A stretch of 64,000 nucleotides of DNA from Romboutsia weinsteinii. Its GTDB lineage: Bacteria; Bacillota; Clostridia; Peptostreptococcales; Peptostreptococcaceae. Shown here piece after piece: positions 9,652 to 18,861 of this stretch. A program made the translations under genes and the position numbers. The notes under the pieces were generated by a model, which saw only the letters and a list, made by a program, of their open reading frames with translations, was not told the DNA's origin and made no database searches. The stretch spans positions 1 to 64,000 of the forward strand of contig NZ_NOJY02000005.1 in the NCBI RefSeq assembly GCF_002250835.2, written 5' to 3'. Within the stretch, counting starts at the first letter, position 1, and each line of letters opens with the position of its first letter.

Positions 9652-10533
9652 ATGTTAAATGGAAAGATCATAAAAGGAATTGGGGGATTTTACTACGTAG
9701 ATACAGAAAATGGACTTTATGAATGTAGAGCTAGAGGTATATTTAGAAAACAAAAAGTTACTCCTTTAGTTGGAGATAGAGTAAGTATAAGTGTAGTTGA
9801 TGAAGAAACTAAAAAGGGTGTAGTAGAAGAGATAGATAAAAGGGATACAGAGCTTATAAGACCACCTATAGCAAATGTAGATAAGGCTTTAATAGTATTT
9901 GCTATAAAAAATCCAAACCCTAATTTATCTCTATTAGATAGATTTATAGTATTAGCGGAAAAAGAAAACTTAGAAATAGTAATAATATTCACTAAAGCTG
10001 ACCTAGATGAAGAGGATAATTTAGAAGAATTAAAGAGAATTTATGAATCTACTGGATATAAAGTAATTCCAGTAAGTAATAAGACTAAGTTAAATATAGA
10101 TAGAATAAAAGATGAACTAAGAGAAAATGTAGTAGTTTTTGCTGGTCCATCTGGAGTTGGAAAGTCAAGTTTATTAAATGAAATAGATTCAAAATTTGAA
10201 CTTCAAACTGGTGAAGTAAGTGAAAAAATAAAAAGAGGTAAGCATACTACACGTCATGCAGAACTATTAAAATTAGAGTGTGGGGGAATGGTTGCGGATA
10301 CTCCAGGATTTAGTTCATTAACTCTTGATGATATACAAGAAACTGAGCTTAAAGAATACTTTATAGAGTTTGAGGATTTTGACGATTGTAAATTTGGATC
10401 AAGATGTATTCATGAAAATGAACCAAGTTGCTCTGTAAAGGAAGCTGTAGAAAGTGGAGAAATATCTAAAGAGAGATATGATAGCTATATACAACTGCTA
10501 AGAGAAATAAGACAAGGGAAAAGGAGATACTAA
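9652..10533 (+). CDS. rsgA: Ribosome small-subunit biogenesis GTPase
   Basis: RsgA (YloQ) is a circularly permuted GTPase that checks late 30S assembly. An N-terminal OB fold is followed by G4 (TKAD), then G1 (GPSGVGKSS) near residue 165 and G3 (DTPG). This permuted order is diagnostic. The C-terminal zinc knuckle has the Cys/His set in DDCKFGSRCIHENEPSC. The 293-residue length is normal. It has a strong GAGGAGG site, follows its own AT-rich promoter region, and is 2 nt from rpe. Confidence 0.96.
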   Translation: MLNGKIIKGIGGFYYVDTENGLYECRARGIFRKQKVTPLVGDRVSISVVDEETKKGVVEEIDKRDTELIRPPIANVDKALIVFAIKNPNPNLSLLDRFIVLAEKENLEIVIIFTKADLDEEDNLEELKRIYESTGYKVIPVSNKTKLNIDRIKDELRENVVVFAGPSGVGKSSLLNEIDSKFELQTGEVSEKIKRGKHTTRHAELLKLECGGMVADTPGFSSLTLDDIQETELKEYFIEFEDFDDCKFGSRCIHENEPSCSVKEAVESGEISKERYDSYIQLLREIRQGKRRY

Positions 10534-10535
10534 GG

Positions 10536-11192
10536 ATGATTAAATTAGCACCATCTATATTATCAGCAGATTTTGCAAGATTATTAGAGGATGTAAAGAA
10601 AGTAGAAAGTGCAGGGTGTGAGTATTTACACATAGATGTGATGGATGGACATTTTGTTCCAAATATTACACTAGGACCTGGAATTGTAAAAAGCTTGAGA
10701 AAAGATGTGAATATGGTATTTGATGCACATCTTATGATAGAAAATCCTAATAATTATATAAAGGATTTTGTAGATGCAGGTTGCGATATAATAGTAGTTC
10801 ACCAAGAAGCATGTAAGCACTTACACAGAACTATACAAAATATAAAATCTTATGGAATAAAGGCTGGGGTTTCTTTAAATCCGGCAACTCCAATAGAAAC
10901 AATAAAGCACGTGATTCAAGATTTAGATATGGTACTTATAATGACTGTAAATCCAGGTTTTGGAGGTCAATCTTTTATAGAAAGTATGATACCTAAAATA
11001 AAAGAACTAAAAGAGTTTATTGATAAAAATGATTTAACTGTAGATATTCAAGTTGATGGTGGTATAAAACCTGATAATGTAGCTGAAGTAGTAAAAGCAG
11101 GTGCGAATGTAATAGTAGCAGGTTCTGCTATATTTAATAGTGATGATATTCCTACTACAGTAGAGTTATTTAGAAATAATTCTAATTTATAG
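10536..11192 (+). CDS. rpe: Ribulose-phosphate 3-epimerase
   Basis: It interconverts ribulose 5-phosphate and xylulose 5-phosphate in the pentose phosphate pathway. The 218-residue TIM barrel shows the family signatures LAPSILSADFARL at the N-terminus, HIDVMDGHFVPNIT with the metal-binding His and Asp, MTVNPGFGGQ, and the QVDGGI strand with the second catalytic Asp. It lies between rsgA and thiN in the standard Firmicute order, with 2-nt and 8-nt gaps, so it is almost certainly in one transcript. Confidence 0.96.
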   Translation: MIKLAPSILSADFARLLEDVKKVESAGCEYLHIDVMDGHFVPNITLGPGIVKSLRKDVNMVFDAHLMIENPNNYIKDFVDAGCDIIVVHQEACKHLHRTIQNIKSYGIKAGVSLNPATPIETIKHVIQDLDMVLIMTVNPGFGGQSFIESMIPKIKELKEFIDKNDLTVDIQVDGGIKPDNVAEVVKAGANVIVAGSAIFNSDDIPTTVELFRNNSNL

Positions 11193-11200
11193 GATATAAT

Positions 11201-11842
11201 ATGAAGATTTGTATTATTTTAAATGGTGAGATAGAAAATTATGAAACTACAAAATCTATTATAAATAATGAAAATTATGATTACATAATATGCGCAGATG
11301 GTGGAGCAAATCATAGTTATAAGATGGATATAATACCGAATTATATACTTGGAGATTTAGATTCAGTACATAGTGGTGTTGTAGACTATTATAAAACTAA
11401 TGATGTTGATTTTAAGCAATTTCCGGCAAAAAAGAATGAAACTGATGCTGAGCTATGTATCTACCTAGCAACCACTTTAAAAGCCAATCAAATAGATTTT
11501 ATAGGGGGATTAGGTGGAAGAGTTGACCATATGATTGCAAATATTAACCTACTTTATTACGTCAAAGAACAAAATATTACTCCTAGAATACTTACAGATA
11601 AGGAAGAAATTTACATAGCTATAGATGAAGAAATATCTTTAAGAGGACAAGTTGGAGATACAATATCTGTTATCCCTGTAAAGGGAGATGCATACGGAGT
11701 AACTCTAAAAAACTTAGAATATCCGCTTGAGGATTACCATATGAAGTATTCTGTTCCAATTGGAATATCAAATATAATGCTAGAGCGAGAGTGTAAGATA
11801 AAAGTAGATAGTGGTACTTTACTTATAATAAGAAATATATAA
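11201..11842 (+). CDS. thiN: Thiamine diphosphokinase
   Basis: ThiN converts thiamine plus ATP to thiamine diphosphate, the cofactor used by the 2-oxoacid:ferredoxin oxidoreductase encoded later in this window. The 213-residue protein has the catalytic-domain motifs CADGGANH, LGDLDS and GGLGGRVDHM, and then a short thiamine-binding domain. A hairpin terminator follows, closing rsgA-rpe-thiN. Confidence 0.94.
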   Translation: MKICIILNGEIENYETTKSIINNENYDYIICADGGANHSYKMDIIPNYILGDLDSVHSGVVDYYKTNDVDFKQFPAKKNETDAELCIYLATTLKANQIDFIGGLGGRVDHMIANINLLYYVKEQNITPRILTDKEEIYIAIDEEISLRGQVGDTISVIPVKGDAYGVTLKNLEYPLEDYHMKYSVPIGISNIMLERECKIKVDSGTLLIIRNI

Positions 11843-11862
11843 TGAATAACAATACTAAATTA

Positions 11863-11896
11863 AAAAGGGCTAACTTACTACAGTTAGCTCTTTTTA
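11863..11896 (+). terminator. Rho-independent terminator after thiN
   Basis: The stem AAAGGGCTAAC / GTTAGCTCTTT, with one G-U pair, runs into a T tract. Confidence 0.8.
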
Positions 11897-11972
11897 ATTT
11901 GATTTTATTAATTTGAAAAAAAGCAGAATAAAATGTATTATAAATAGAAAACAGATGTTAGGAGGGGATGGC

Positions 11973-12437
11973 TTGAATAAAAAAACGATAATTTTAATTG
12001 CTATAGTTTTGCTTTGGATGGGAGTGATATATAATTACTCAGATAAAAATGGTAAAGAATCAAAATTGTCTTCTGATAGAGTAATAAAAGCAGTTGAAGT
12101 GGTAGGAAAGACTTCCTTGGCTGATAAGAAAAATAGCAAAATGACCGATATAAGATACATAAGGTTAGTGAGGAAATCTGCTCATATAATGTCTTATTTA
12201 ATACTTGCAGTGCTTGTATTTATGGCAAGCTACGAGATAAAAAAATCTATAAATAAATCAATATGGTACTCTTTTATAATATCTACTTTATATGCAATGT
12301 CAGATGAATATCATCAGTATTTTGTACCAGGTAGAAGTGCTTCTATTAAGGATGTAGGAATAGATATGATAGGTATAATACTTGGAATAATTTTAATATA
12401 TACAATTTATAAGAAAGTAAAGAAGGTAAATTTGTAG
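11973..12437 (+). CDS. VanZ family membrane protein
   Basis: This is a small VanZ-like integral membrane protein of 154 residues. The family is named after a teicoplanin-resistance accessory protein, but most members are of unknown function. Four hydrophobic segments are visible. The family motif DEYHQYFVPGRSASIKDVGID sits at about residue 108, with SAHIMSY before it. The start is TTG 11973, chosen because GGAGGGG lies 5 nt upstream. An open frame continues further upstream but has no ribosome binding site. No resistance genes are nearby. Confidence 0.85.
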   Translation: MNKKTIILIAIVLLWMGVIYNYSDKNGKESKLSSDRVIKAVEVVGKTSLADKKNSKMTDIRYIRLVRKSAHIMSYLILAVLVFMASYEIKKSINKSIWYSFIISTLYAMSDEYHQYFVPGRSASIKDVGIDMIGIILGIILIYTIYKKVKKVNL

Positions 12438-12486
12438 TTTAGTCATATATTTATAAGTATAAAAAAATATAGGGGATGGTATTATA

Positions 12487-13029
12487 ATGGATAATAATAA
12501 GTCTATAGCTGTTATTTATAAAAGTAAATATGGCAGTACGAAAAAGTACGCTGGGTGGATAGCTCTTAAGCTAGATGCAGATTTGTATGAGATATCAGAT
12601 ATACGAGGTAAAGATTTAAAAGATTACGATGTTATTATATTCGGGGGCTCACTTCATGCAGGGAAAATTAAAGGGGTAGATTTAATTATTAAGAATTATG
12701 ACATGATAAAGGAAAAAGAAATAATAGTATTTGCGGTTGGATTATCACATGAAAAGGATAAGCTATTAAATTCTATTATGGAAAAAAATTTCGACGAAGA
12801 GATAGGAAATAACATAAAACTATTTTATTTAAGAGGATCCTTTAATTATAGAGAACTAAGTATAGGCGATAAAGCAATGATGAGTATTTTAAAAATCGAT
12901 TTGAAGTCAAAAAAAGATGAGTTAGACGAAGATGGTAAAGGTATGCTAGAGGCATTTAACGCTCCGATTGACTTTTGTGATAAGAAATCTATAGAAAAAG
13001 TTATAATCTGTGTAAATGAAAATATATAA
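12487..13029 (+). CDS. Flavodoxin domain protein (HemG-like flavodoxin_5)
   Basis: This 180-residue protein has the FMN-phosphate loop of flavodoxins near the N-terminus (YKSKYGSTKKYA, residues 11-22) and the second loop IFGGSLHAGKIKG. The layout resembles the flavodoxin_5 group that includes HemG protoporphyrinogen oxidase. No haem genes adjoin it, so a specific substrate cannot be assigned; an electron-transfer or FMN-dependent oxidoreductase role is likely. It stands between the VanZ gene and a terminator. Confidence 0.8.
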   Translation: MDNNKSIAVIYKSKYGSTKKYAGWIALKLDADLYEISDIRGKDLKDYDVIIFGGSLHAGKIKGVDLIIKNYDMIKEKEIIVFAVGLSHEKDKLLNSIMEKNFDEEIGNNIKLFYLRGSFNYRELSIGDKAMMSILKIDLKSKKDELDEDGKGMLEAFNAPIDFCDKKSIEKVIICVNENI

Positions 13030-13031
13030 TG

Positions 13032-13075
13032 AAAAGACTGTAGTTATGTAAAAGAAATGACTGCAGTCTTTTTTA
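13032..13075 (+). terminator. Terminator after the flavodoxin gene
   Basis: The stem AAAAGACTGTAGT / ACTGCAGTCTTTT (one G-U pair) is followed by T residues. Confidence 0.8.
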
Positions 13076-13211
13076 TATAAATAAATTGTAAATTTTAAAT
13101 TACTTCAATATAAAAAAATAGGACAGGTCTAAATATAATTTAATTTGCATAAATTTAAAGTATATGAAGAGAATACTATGCTAGATAGAGGTATGCCAAA
13201 GGAGGTGTTTT

Positions 13212-13361
13212 ATGCGAAATCAATCAAAGGGGTTACTAGGGATTTTATGTTTGGCTACAGGAGCAGCATTGATATTATCTATGATACTACCTAATTGGAT
13301 TTGGTCAGCTCTTACGGCATTACTTCTTGTAGGGTGTGGGGTATTATTATTTTTATATTAA
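13212..13361 (+). CDS. 49-residue hydrophobic membrane protein
   Basis: A short open frame begins ATG behind an AAAGGAGGTG site, which is a near-perfect match to the anti-Shine-Dalgarno. The product is almost entirely hydrophobic after residue 7, with two predicted membrane segments (about residues 8-26 and 30-49) separated by PNW. I do not recognise a family. It lies 40 nt upstream of spoVM, so it may share the mother-cell sporulation transcript. That link is inference from position. Confidence 0.6.
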   Translation: MRNQSKGLLGILCLATGAALILSMILPNWIWSALTALLLVGCGVLLFLY

Positions 13362-13401
13362 TAGTTAAATTATATGATGATTAAAATGGGGGAGATTTAT
13401 T

Positions 13402-13485
13402 ATGAAGATGGTAACAATAAAACTACCAAAGTGGATTTCTAATATAGTTTTAAGATTTATGGGTGGAAATAAAAAAGGAAAATAG
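13402..13485 (+). CDS. spoVM: Stage V sporulation protein M
   Basis: SpoVM is the tiny amphipathic helix that recognises the convex forespore membrane and anchors the SpoIVA coat basement layer. The 27-residue product begins MKMVTIKLPKWIS, closely matching B. subtilis SpoVM (MKFYTIKLPKFLG), with the important Pro9 conserved and a basic C-terminus (GGNKKGK). The GGGGGAG site is properly spaced. Its place between thiN and rpmB is the same as in B. subtilis. At this length it is easily missed by automated callers. Confidence 0.92.
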   Translation: MKMVTIKLPKWISNIVLRFMGGNKKGK

Positions 13486-13491
13486 CAAAAG

Positions 13492-13520
13492 AAAAAAGCC
13501 TACTTTAATTAGTAGGCTTT
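13492..13520. terminator. Convergent terminator between spoVM and rpmB
   Basis: A 9-bp stem (AAAGCCTAC / GTAGGCTTT) sits between the convergent genes. The better U tract is on the reverse strand, so it mainly serves rpmB. Confidence 0.8.
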
Positions 13521-13538
13521 GATTAATAAGAAAACTTA

Positions 13539-13727
13539 TTAAGCTCTTTCAACTTTCCCAGAACGTAAACATCTAGTACAAACTTTTACTCTCTTAGGAG
13601 TACCATCTACTATAGCTCTAACGTTTCTTAAGTTTGCAGACCATGTTCTTCTGCTATGTTTATTTGAGTGTGATACTTGGTTTCCAGCAACCTTCCCTTT
13701 ACCACATACGCTACATATCTTTGCCAT
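13539..13727 (-). CDS. rpmB: 50S ribosomal protein L28
   Basis: A 62-residue L28 of the zinc-binding (C+) type. CSVCGKGK near the N-terminus and CTRCLRSGK near the C-terminus provide four cysteines for zinc. The reverse-strand start is preceded by GGAGGTG. It is transcribed opposite to its neighbours, as in other Firmicutes where rpmB lies divergent from the asp23-fakA pair. Confidence 0.97.
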   Translation of the reverse strand: MAKICSVCGKGKVAGNQVSHSNKHSRRTWSANLRNVRAIVDGTPKRVKVCTRCLRSGKVERA

Positions 13728-13742
13728 TATCCGTACACCTCC

Positions 13743-14094
13743 TTAAAATGATAACTATTTAAAGACTAAAAACATATTTATATTAACATAAAAATTAAAA
13801 TCGTGCAATAGAAATATATATTTGCCTTACTGTATTGAACAATTTCTTGTTATATTATAAAATTATATATATAATTCTATATAAAGTAAATATTAAAAAA
13901 AGAAATCTTAAATATTTCCTTCTAATAAAGTCCAAATTTCAATGATTTTTACATAAAAAAATTTGGGTAGGTTTAAATTATAACACATTTATAGTATTAT
14001 AGTAGTTATAATTTTATAAACGGACAAAATAAAAGAAAGTTTTAGATTATTTTTGAGAAAAATAAAATTAAAAATGAACTTAAGGGGGTCAACC
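13743..14094. other. Divergent regulatory region rpmB / asp23
   Basis: About 350 nt of AT-rich non-coding DNA separate the two divergent genes. It must carry promoters in both directions, but I see no hexamer pair good enough to name. The GGGGG site at 14082-14089 decides the asp23 start at 14095. Confidence 0.5.
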
Positions 14095-14445
14095 ATGAGT
14101 GCAAAAATAAGTAATCAATTTGGAAACATAGAAATAGATAGACAAGTAATAGCTCAAGTAGCATATAAAGCTGCAATGGAAAGTTACGGATTAGTAGGTT
14201 TAGCTTATAAATCTAAGGGTATAGTAGAATTATTAAAAGGTGAAAATGCTACAAAAGGTGTTAAAGTAGAAGAACTAGAAGATAATACCATAGCAATAGA
14301 GCTTTATGTTATAATACAATACGGAACAAACATATCAACAGTTGCAAACAATATAATTGATAGAGTAAAATATACTGTTGAAAACATGACGGCAATAAAG
14401 GTAAGTAAAATAGATATTAATGTACAAGGAATTAGAGTCAAGTAA
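14095..14445 (+). CDS. Asp23/Gls24 family envelope stress protein (first copy)
   Basis: A 116-residue member of the Asp23/YloU family. These proteins are thought to polymerise near the membrane and respond to envelope stress. The product begins MSAKISNQFGNIEIDRQVIAQVA, and the family core continues to the characteristic C-terminal KISKIDINVQGIRVK. I placed the start at ATG 14095 behind AAGGGGG; an upstream in-frame TTG at 14053 would add 14 Lys/Asn-rich residues without a ribosome site. It is followed 15 nt later by fakA, a conserved pairing (yloU-yloV). Confidence 0.9.
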   Translation: MSAKISNQFGNIEIDRQVIAQVAYKAAMESYGLVGLAYKSKGIVELLKGENATKGVKVEELEDNTIAIELYVIIQYGTNISTVANNIIDRVKYTVENMTAIKVSKIDINVQGIRVK

Positions 14446-14460
14446 TTTAGGAGGAATAAA

Positions 14461-16086
14461 ATGATTCAGTATATAGACGGAAAAAACTTAAGAGATATGT
14501 TTGTATCAGGTGCAAACAATCTTCAAAATCATAAAGATTTAGTAGACAAACTAAATGTATTCCCTGTTCCAGATGGAGACACAGGAACTAATATGTCGCT
14601 TACTATATCTTATGCTATGAAGGAATTAGCTAAGGTAAGTAATGATAACATAACAGATATAGGTAAAGCACTATCTAAAGGATCGTTAATGGGTGCAAGA
14701 GGAAACTCTGGAGTTATCTTATCTCAGATAATAAGAGGAATAGCAAAATCAATAGAAGGTAAAGAAAATTTATCAACTGAAGATTTAGCGCATGCATTTA
14801 AAAATGGATCTGATACTGCATACAAGGCTGTAATAAAGCCGATAGAAGGTACTATACTTACTGTAGTTAGAGAAAGTGGAGAACATGCTATAAAAGTTGC
14901 TAAAAAAGAAAAAGATATGTTAAAATTCTTAGAACTTCTTATAGAAGAAGCTAATGAATCTTTAAAAAGAACTCCAAATCTACTTAAAGCTTTAAAAGAA
15001 GCTGGTGTTGTAGATTCAGGTGGAAAAGGACTAGTTTTAATATATGAAGGAATGTACTCTGCATTAAAAGGAAATGCTATAGAAATAAAAGATTCTAATG
15101 CATCTGAAGTACAAACAATAGAAGTTTCTAGAAACAATATTTCAACTGAAGATATAAAATATTGCTATTGTACAGAATTTATATTAGAAAGTAATACTGT
15201 AGAAGATACTAAAATAAGAGATATAATGCTACCTTTAGGAGATAGTTTAGCAGTAGTTGGAGATGATGGTGTAATAAAAGTACATGTTCACACTAATGAT
15301 CCAGGGAAAGCACTACAAGAAGCTTTAAAGCACGGACAATTATTGACAATAAAAATAGAAAATATGAAGTTACAACATGAAAATACATTAGTAGATGCAA
15401 ATTACGAAACAGCATCTTCTGTAGAAGAAAAAGAATACGGATTTATAGCGACATCAATGGGTGAAGGCTTAGCGACAATATTTAGGGACTTCGGTGTTGA
15501 TCACATAATAGAAGGTGGTCAAACAATGAACCCAAGCACAGAAGACTTTATGAATGCAATAGAAAGCATACATGCAAGAAATATATTCATATTCCCTAAT
15601 AATAGCAATATAATAATGGCTGCAAATCAAGCAAAAGAATTAAGTGAAAAGAATATCGTAGTTATACCTACTAAAACTACACCACAAGGTTTCTCTGCTT
15701 TAGTAAACTTTAATGGTGATGCTAGTGTAGAAGAAAATGAAGCTGCTATGATGGAATCATTATCATTAGTTAAATCTGGTCAAGTTACTTTTGCAGTAAG
15801 AGATACAGTTATGAATGATGTTGATGTTAAAGAAGGTAATGTGATAGGGATAGCAGAAAGTAGGTTAATGTCTGCTGGAGACAGTGTAGATGAAATAACT
15901 ACTGATCTTATTGAAAAATTAGTTGATGAAGATACTGCAATAATAACTTTATTCTACGGAGAAGATGTAAAAGAAGATCAAGCAAATGAACTTCGTGACG
16001 CATTAGAAGAAAAGTTTGAAGATATAGACGTTGAGTTATATTATGGAGGTCAGCCTCTTTATTATTATTTAATCTCAGTTGAATAA
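14461..16086 (+). CDS. fakA: Fatty acid kinase catalytic subunit FakA (DAK2/DegV-like, YloV)
   Basis: FakA phosphorylates fatty acids held by a separate FakB protein, making acyl-phosphates that PlsX/PlsY pass into phospholipid. The 541-residue protein starts with a DhaL-type ATP domain, with the Mg-binding loop PVPDGDTGTNM at residues 36-46 and the GARGNSGVILSQ helix. A middle domain and a DegV-like C-terminal domain follow. No fakB is in the window, while plsX lies about 10 kb downstream. The start follows TAGGAGG. A terminator closes the asp23-fakA pair. Confidence 0.93.
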   Translation: MIQYIDGKNLRDMFVSGANNLQNHKDLVDKLNVFPVPDGDTGTNMSLTISYAMKELAKVSNDNITDIGKALSKGSLMGARGNSGVILSQIIRGIAKSIEGKENLSTEDLAHAFKNGSDTAYKAVIKPIEGTILTVVRESGEHAIKVAKKEKDMLKFLELLIEEANESLKRTPNLLKALKEAGVVDSGGKGLVLIYEGMYSALKGNAIEIKDSNASEVQTIEVSRNNISTEDIKYCYCTEFILESNTVEDTKIRDIMLPLGDSLAVVGDDGVIKVHVHTNDPGKALQEALKHGQLLTIKIENMKLQHENTLVDANYETASSVEEKEYGFIATSMGEGLATIFRDFGVDHIIEGGQTMNPSTEDFMNAIESIHARNIFIFPNNSNIIMAANQAKELSEKNIVVIPTKTTPQGFSALVNFNGDASVEENEAAMMESLSLVKSGQVTFAVRDTVMNDVDVKEGNVIGIAESRLMSAGDSVDEITTDLIEKLVDEDTAIITLFYGEDVKEDQANELRDALEEKFEDIDVELYYGGQPLYYYLISVE

Positions 16087-16092
16087 GATTTT

Positions 16093-16135
16093 AAAAGTCC
16101 TGTATAATCACGCTACTGATTGTATAGGGCTTTTT
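16093..16135 (+). terminator. Terminator after fakA
   Basis: The stem AAGTCCTGTATA / TGTATAGGGCTT contains several G-U pairs and is followed by a T tract. Confidence 0.65.
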
Positions 16136-16206
16136 AGATTAAATAAATGATGAACTTACATAGCTTTATTTGAACGAAGTGAAATTTTACATAATAGGTG
16201 ATGATT

Positions 16207-18267
16207 ATGATTGATATAAATAAAGATATACAATATGTAAAAGGTATAGGACCTAAAAAAGCTTACAAACTAAATAAATTAGGAATATTCACATTAAAAG
16301 ATTTAATATTTTATTTTCCAAGGCAGTATGAGGATAGAAACAATCTAAAAAAAATTATACAATTAGAAAATGAAGATAAGGCTACAATAAAGGCTGTAAT
16401 AGTAGGAGTTGAGACCACTAGCCCGAGAAAAGGTATGAATATTACTAAGGTTGATGTGCGAGATGAAACTGGCTATGCAAAGCTTGTTTTTTTTAATCAA
16501 GAGTATGTAAAAAATACATTTAGATCAGGTGATACAATACTAGTCTTTGGTAAGGTTAAGAAGAATTATAAGAATATTGAAATGACATCTTGTGAGGTTG
16601 AGCACCTTACTAATGCTCCAAAGAATACTTGTAAAGTTATGCCTATATATCCACTTACATATGGTGTAACAAATAAAGAAATCATAAGTATAATTAAATC
16701 TGTACTTTCTAATGAAGAACTGAAAATAAAAGAGTATATGCCTCAAAGAATAGTAGAAAAATATAAACTATGTAGTATCGAATATGCGGTAAAAAATATA
16801 CACAACCCAAGTAGTAAAGACGCGCTTAAAATTGCATTATATAGGATTGTATTTGAGGAGTTTTTAATTTTACAGCTTGGACTTTTTATGTTTAAAAATG
16901 GTATAACTGAATCAGATGGGATAAAATTTAAGGAAAATGAAAAATTAAAAGATGTATTAGGCTCACTTCCTTTTAAACTAACTAATGCACAAAATAGAGC
17001 ATTAAATGAAATTATAGATGATATGCAAAATAACAAGGTTATGAATAGGTTGGTTCAAGGAGACGTTGGGAGTGGTAAAACTGTAGTTGCACTACTAGCA
17101 CTTGCTGATTGTGTTTTAAACGGCTATCAGGGGGCTTTAATGGCTCCTACAGAGATATTAGCAGAGCAACACTATATATCGCTGACAGACACCTTGAAGG
17201 ATTTTGGAATGAGAGTAGAACTTTTAGTTGGAAGCTTGACTAAAAAGAAAAAAGAAGCTGTTTTGGAAAGAGTAAAAAATCATGAGGTGGATATACTTAT
17301 AGGAACTCATGCGCTGATTGAAGATAAAGTTGAATTTGATAAATTAGGATTAGTAATAACTGATGAACAGCACAGATTTGGAGTTAGACAAAGAAGTAAA
17401 CTTTCTGAAAAAGGAAATAATCCGGATATATTAGTAATGACGGCTACGCCAATACCGAGAACATTGGCCCTTATACTTTATGGAGACTTAGATATATCTA
17501 TAATAGATGAACTTCCTCCAGGAAGGCAGCCAATAGAAACTATTGCTGTAGATAAAAGCAAAAGGGATAGAGCTTATAATAGCTTAGTACGAAAAGAGGT
17601 CGAGCAAGGTAGGCAGGTATATATTGTATGTCCATTGGTTGAAGAAAGCGAAGCAATAGAAGCAAAGGCTGCGGTAGACTTGGTAGAAGAATTAAAGTTA
17701 GAATACTTCAGTGATTTGAGGGTCGGCTTACTTCATGGGAAAATGAAGGCTAGTGAAAAAGATGCAGTTATGAAAAGTTTTAAAAATAAAGAACTAGATA
17801 TATTAGTTTCTACAACTGTAATAGAAGTTGGTGTAAACGTACCAAATGCTACACTAATGATAATAGAAAATGCAGAGAGATTTGGATTAGCTCAGCTACA
17901 CCAGCTTCGAGGTCGTGTAGGAAGAGGAAGTCATAAATCTTATTGTATATTAATATACGCATCTAAGTCAGAGGTCTGTAGACAGAGAATGTCGATTATG
18001 GAAGAGACTAATGATGGGTTTAAAATATCTGAAAAAGATTTGGAAATTAGAGGACCAGGTGAATTCTTTGGAACAAGGCAACATGGACTTCCAGAGCTTA
18101 AGATTGCTAATATTTTTAAGCATATGAAAATATTAAAGATAGCACAACAAGAGGCTCGCTATATTATGGGAGAAGATCATAATTTAAATGGTTTTGAAAA
18201 TAAATTGTTGAAAAAGGAAATTTTAGATAAATTTGAGTATGCAGTTCGAGAAATTTCGTTAAATTAA
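16207..18267 (+). CDS. recG: ATP-dependent DNA helicase RecG
   Basis: RecG remodels stalled forks and Holliday junctions. The N-terminal wedge domain begins YVKGIGPKKAYKLNKLGI, and an OB fold follows. The helicase core has Walker A GDVGSGKT near residue 283, DEQH, TATPIPRT and the motif VI region QLRGRVGRG. About 686 residues is full length. I prefer ATG 16207 (8 nt after AGGTG); GTG 16198 and ATG 16201 are also in frame but too close to the ribosome site. rsmD follows 37 nt downstream. Confidence 0.96.
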   Translation: MIDINKDIQYVKGIGPKKAYKLNKLGIFTLKDLIFYFPRQYEDRNNLKKIIQLENEDKATIKAVIVGVETTSPRKGMNITKVDVRDETGYAKLVFFNQEYVKNTFRSGDTILVFGKVKKNYKNIEMTSCEVEHLTNAPKNTCKVMPIYPLTYGVTNKEIISIIKSVLSNEELKIKEYMPQRIVEKYKLCSIEYAVKNIHNPSSKDALKIALYRIVFEEFLILQLGLFMFKNGITESDGIKFKENEKLKDVLGSLPFKLTNAQNRALNEIIDDMQNNKVMNRLVQGDVGSGKTVVALLALADCVLNGYQGALMAPTEILAEQHYISLTDTLKDFGMRVELLVGSLTKKKKEAVLERVKNHEVDILIGTHALIEDKVEFDKLGLVITDEQHRFGVRQRSKLSEKGNNPDILVMTATPIPRTLALILYGDLDISIIDELPPGRQPIETIAVDKSKRDRAYNSLVRKEVEQGRQVYIVCPLVEESEAIEAKAAVDLVEELKLEYFSDLRVGLLHGKMKASEKDAVMKSFKNKELDILVSTTVIEVGVNVPNATLMIIENAERFGLAQLHQLRGRVGRGSHKSYCILIYASKSEVCRQRMSIMEETNDGFKISEKDLEIRGPGEFFGTRQHGLPELKIANIFKHMKILKIAQQEARYIMGEDHNLNGFENKLLKKEILDKFEYAVREISLN

Positions 18268-18304
18268 ATTAAATTTATGCTAAAATAAAGAGAGGATATA
18301 TAAC

Positions 18305-18859
18305 ATGAGAGTTATTTCAGGAAAAGTAAGAGGGTTAAAGTTAAATGCTCCAAAAAATGATGATGTAAGGCCAACTACTGATAGAGTTAAGGAATCTTTA
18401 TTTAATATAATAAACTCATACATAATGGATAGTAAGATATTAGATTTATTTGCCGGGACAGGATCACTTGGTATAGAGTGTTTATCTAGAGGAGCACAAA
18501 AATGTGTTTTTGTAGATATTAGTAAGGATAGTATAGAAATAGTTAAATCTAATATAAAAAAAGCAAGAGTTGAAAATGAAAGTGTGATAGTAAATGCTGA
18601 TTTTAAAGACGCTATAACTAAAATACAAGCTACGAAGGATAAGTTCGACGTTATATTTATGGATCCACCGTATTATAAAGATATGTTTATATCGGCTCTT
18701 GAGAAAATAGATCAAGCAGATTTATTAATAGAAGATGGAATAATAGTTATAGAGCATGATACTAAGGATTCATTCCCTGAAACTATTGGAAGATTAGAAA
18801 AAAGTAAGTCTAAAAAATATGGTAACACTACCTTAACATTTTATAAAATGGAGGCATAA
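18305..18859 (+). CDS. rsmD: 16S rRNA (guanine-966 N2) methyltransferase
   Basis: RsmD methylates G966 of 16S rRNA. It begins MRVISGKVRGLKL, the family N-terminus. It has the SAM loop DLFAGTGSLGIE at residues 47-58 and the catalytic DPPY at 120-123. The 184-residue length is standard. The stop lies 2 nt before the coaD start, a rsmD-coaD pairing common across Firmicutes. Confidence 0.96.
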   Translation: MRVISGKVRGLKLNAPKNDDVRPTTDRVKESLFNIINSYIMDSKILDLFAGTGSLGIECLSRGAQKCVFVDISKDSIEIVKSNIKKARVENESVIVNADFKDAITKIQATKDKFDVIFMDPPYYKDMFISALEKIDQADLLIEDGIIVIEHDTKDSFPETIGRLEKSKSKKYGNTTLTFYKMEA

Positions 18860-18861
18860 TT

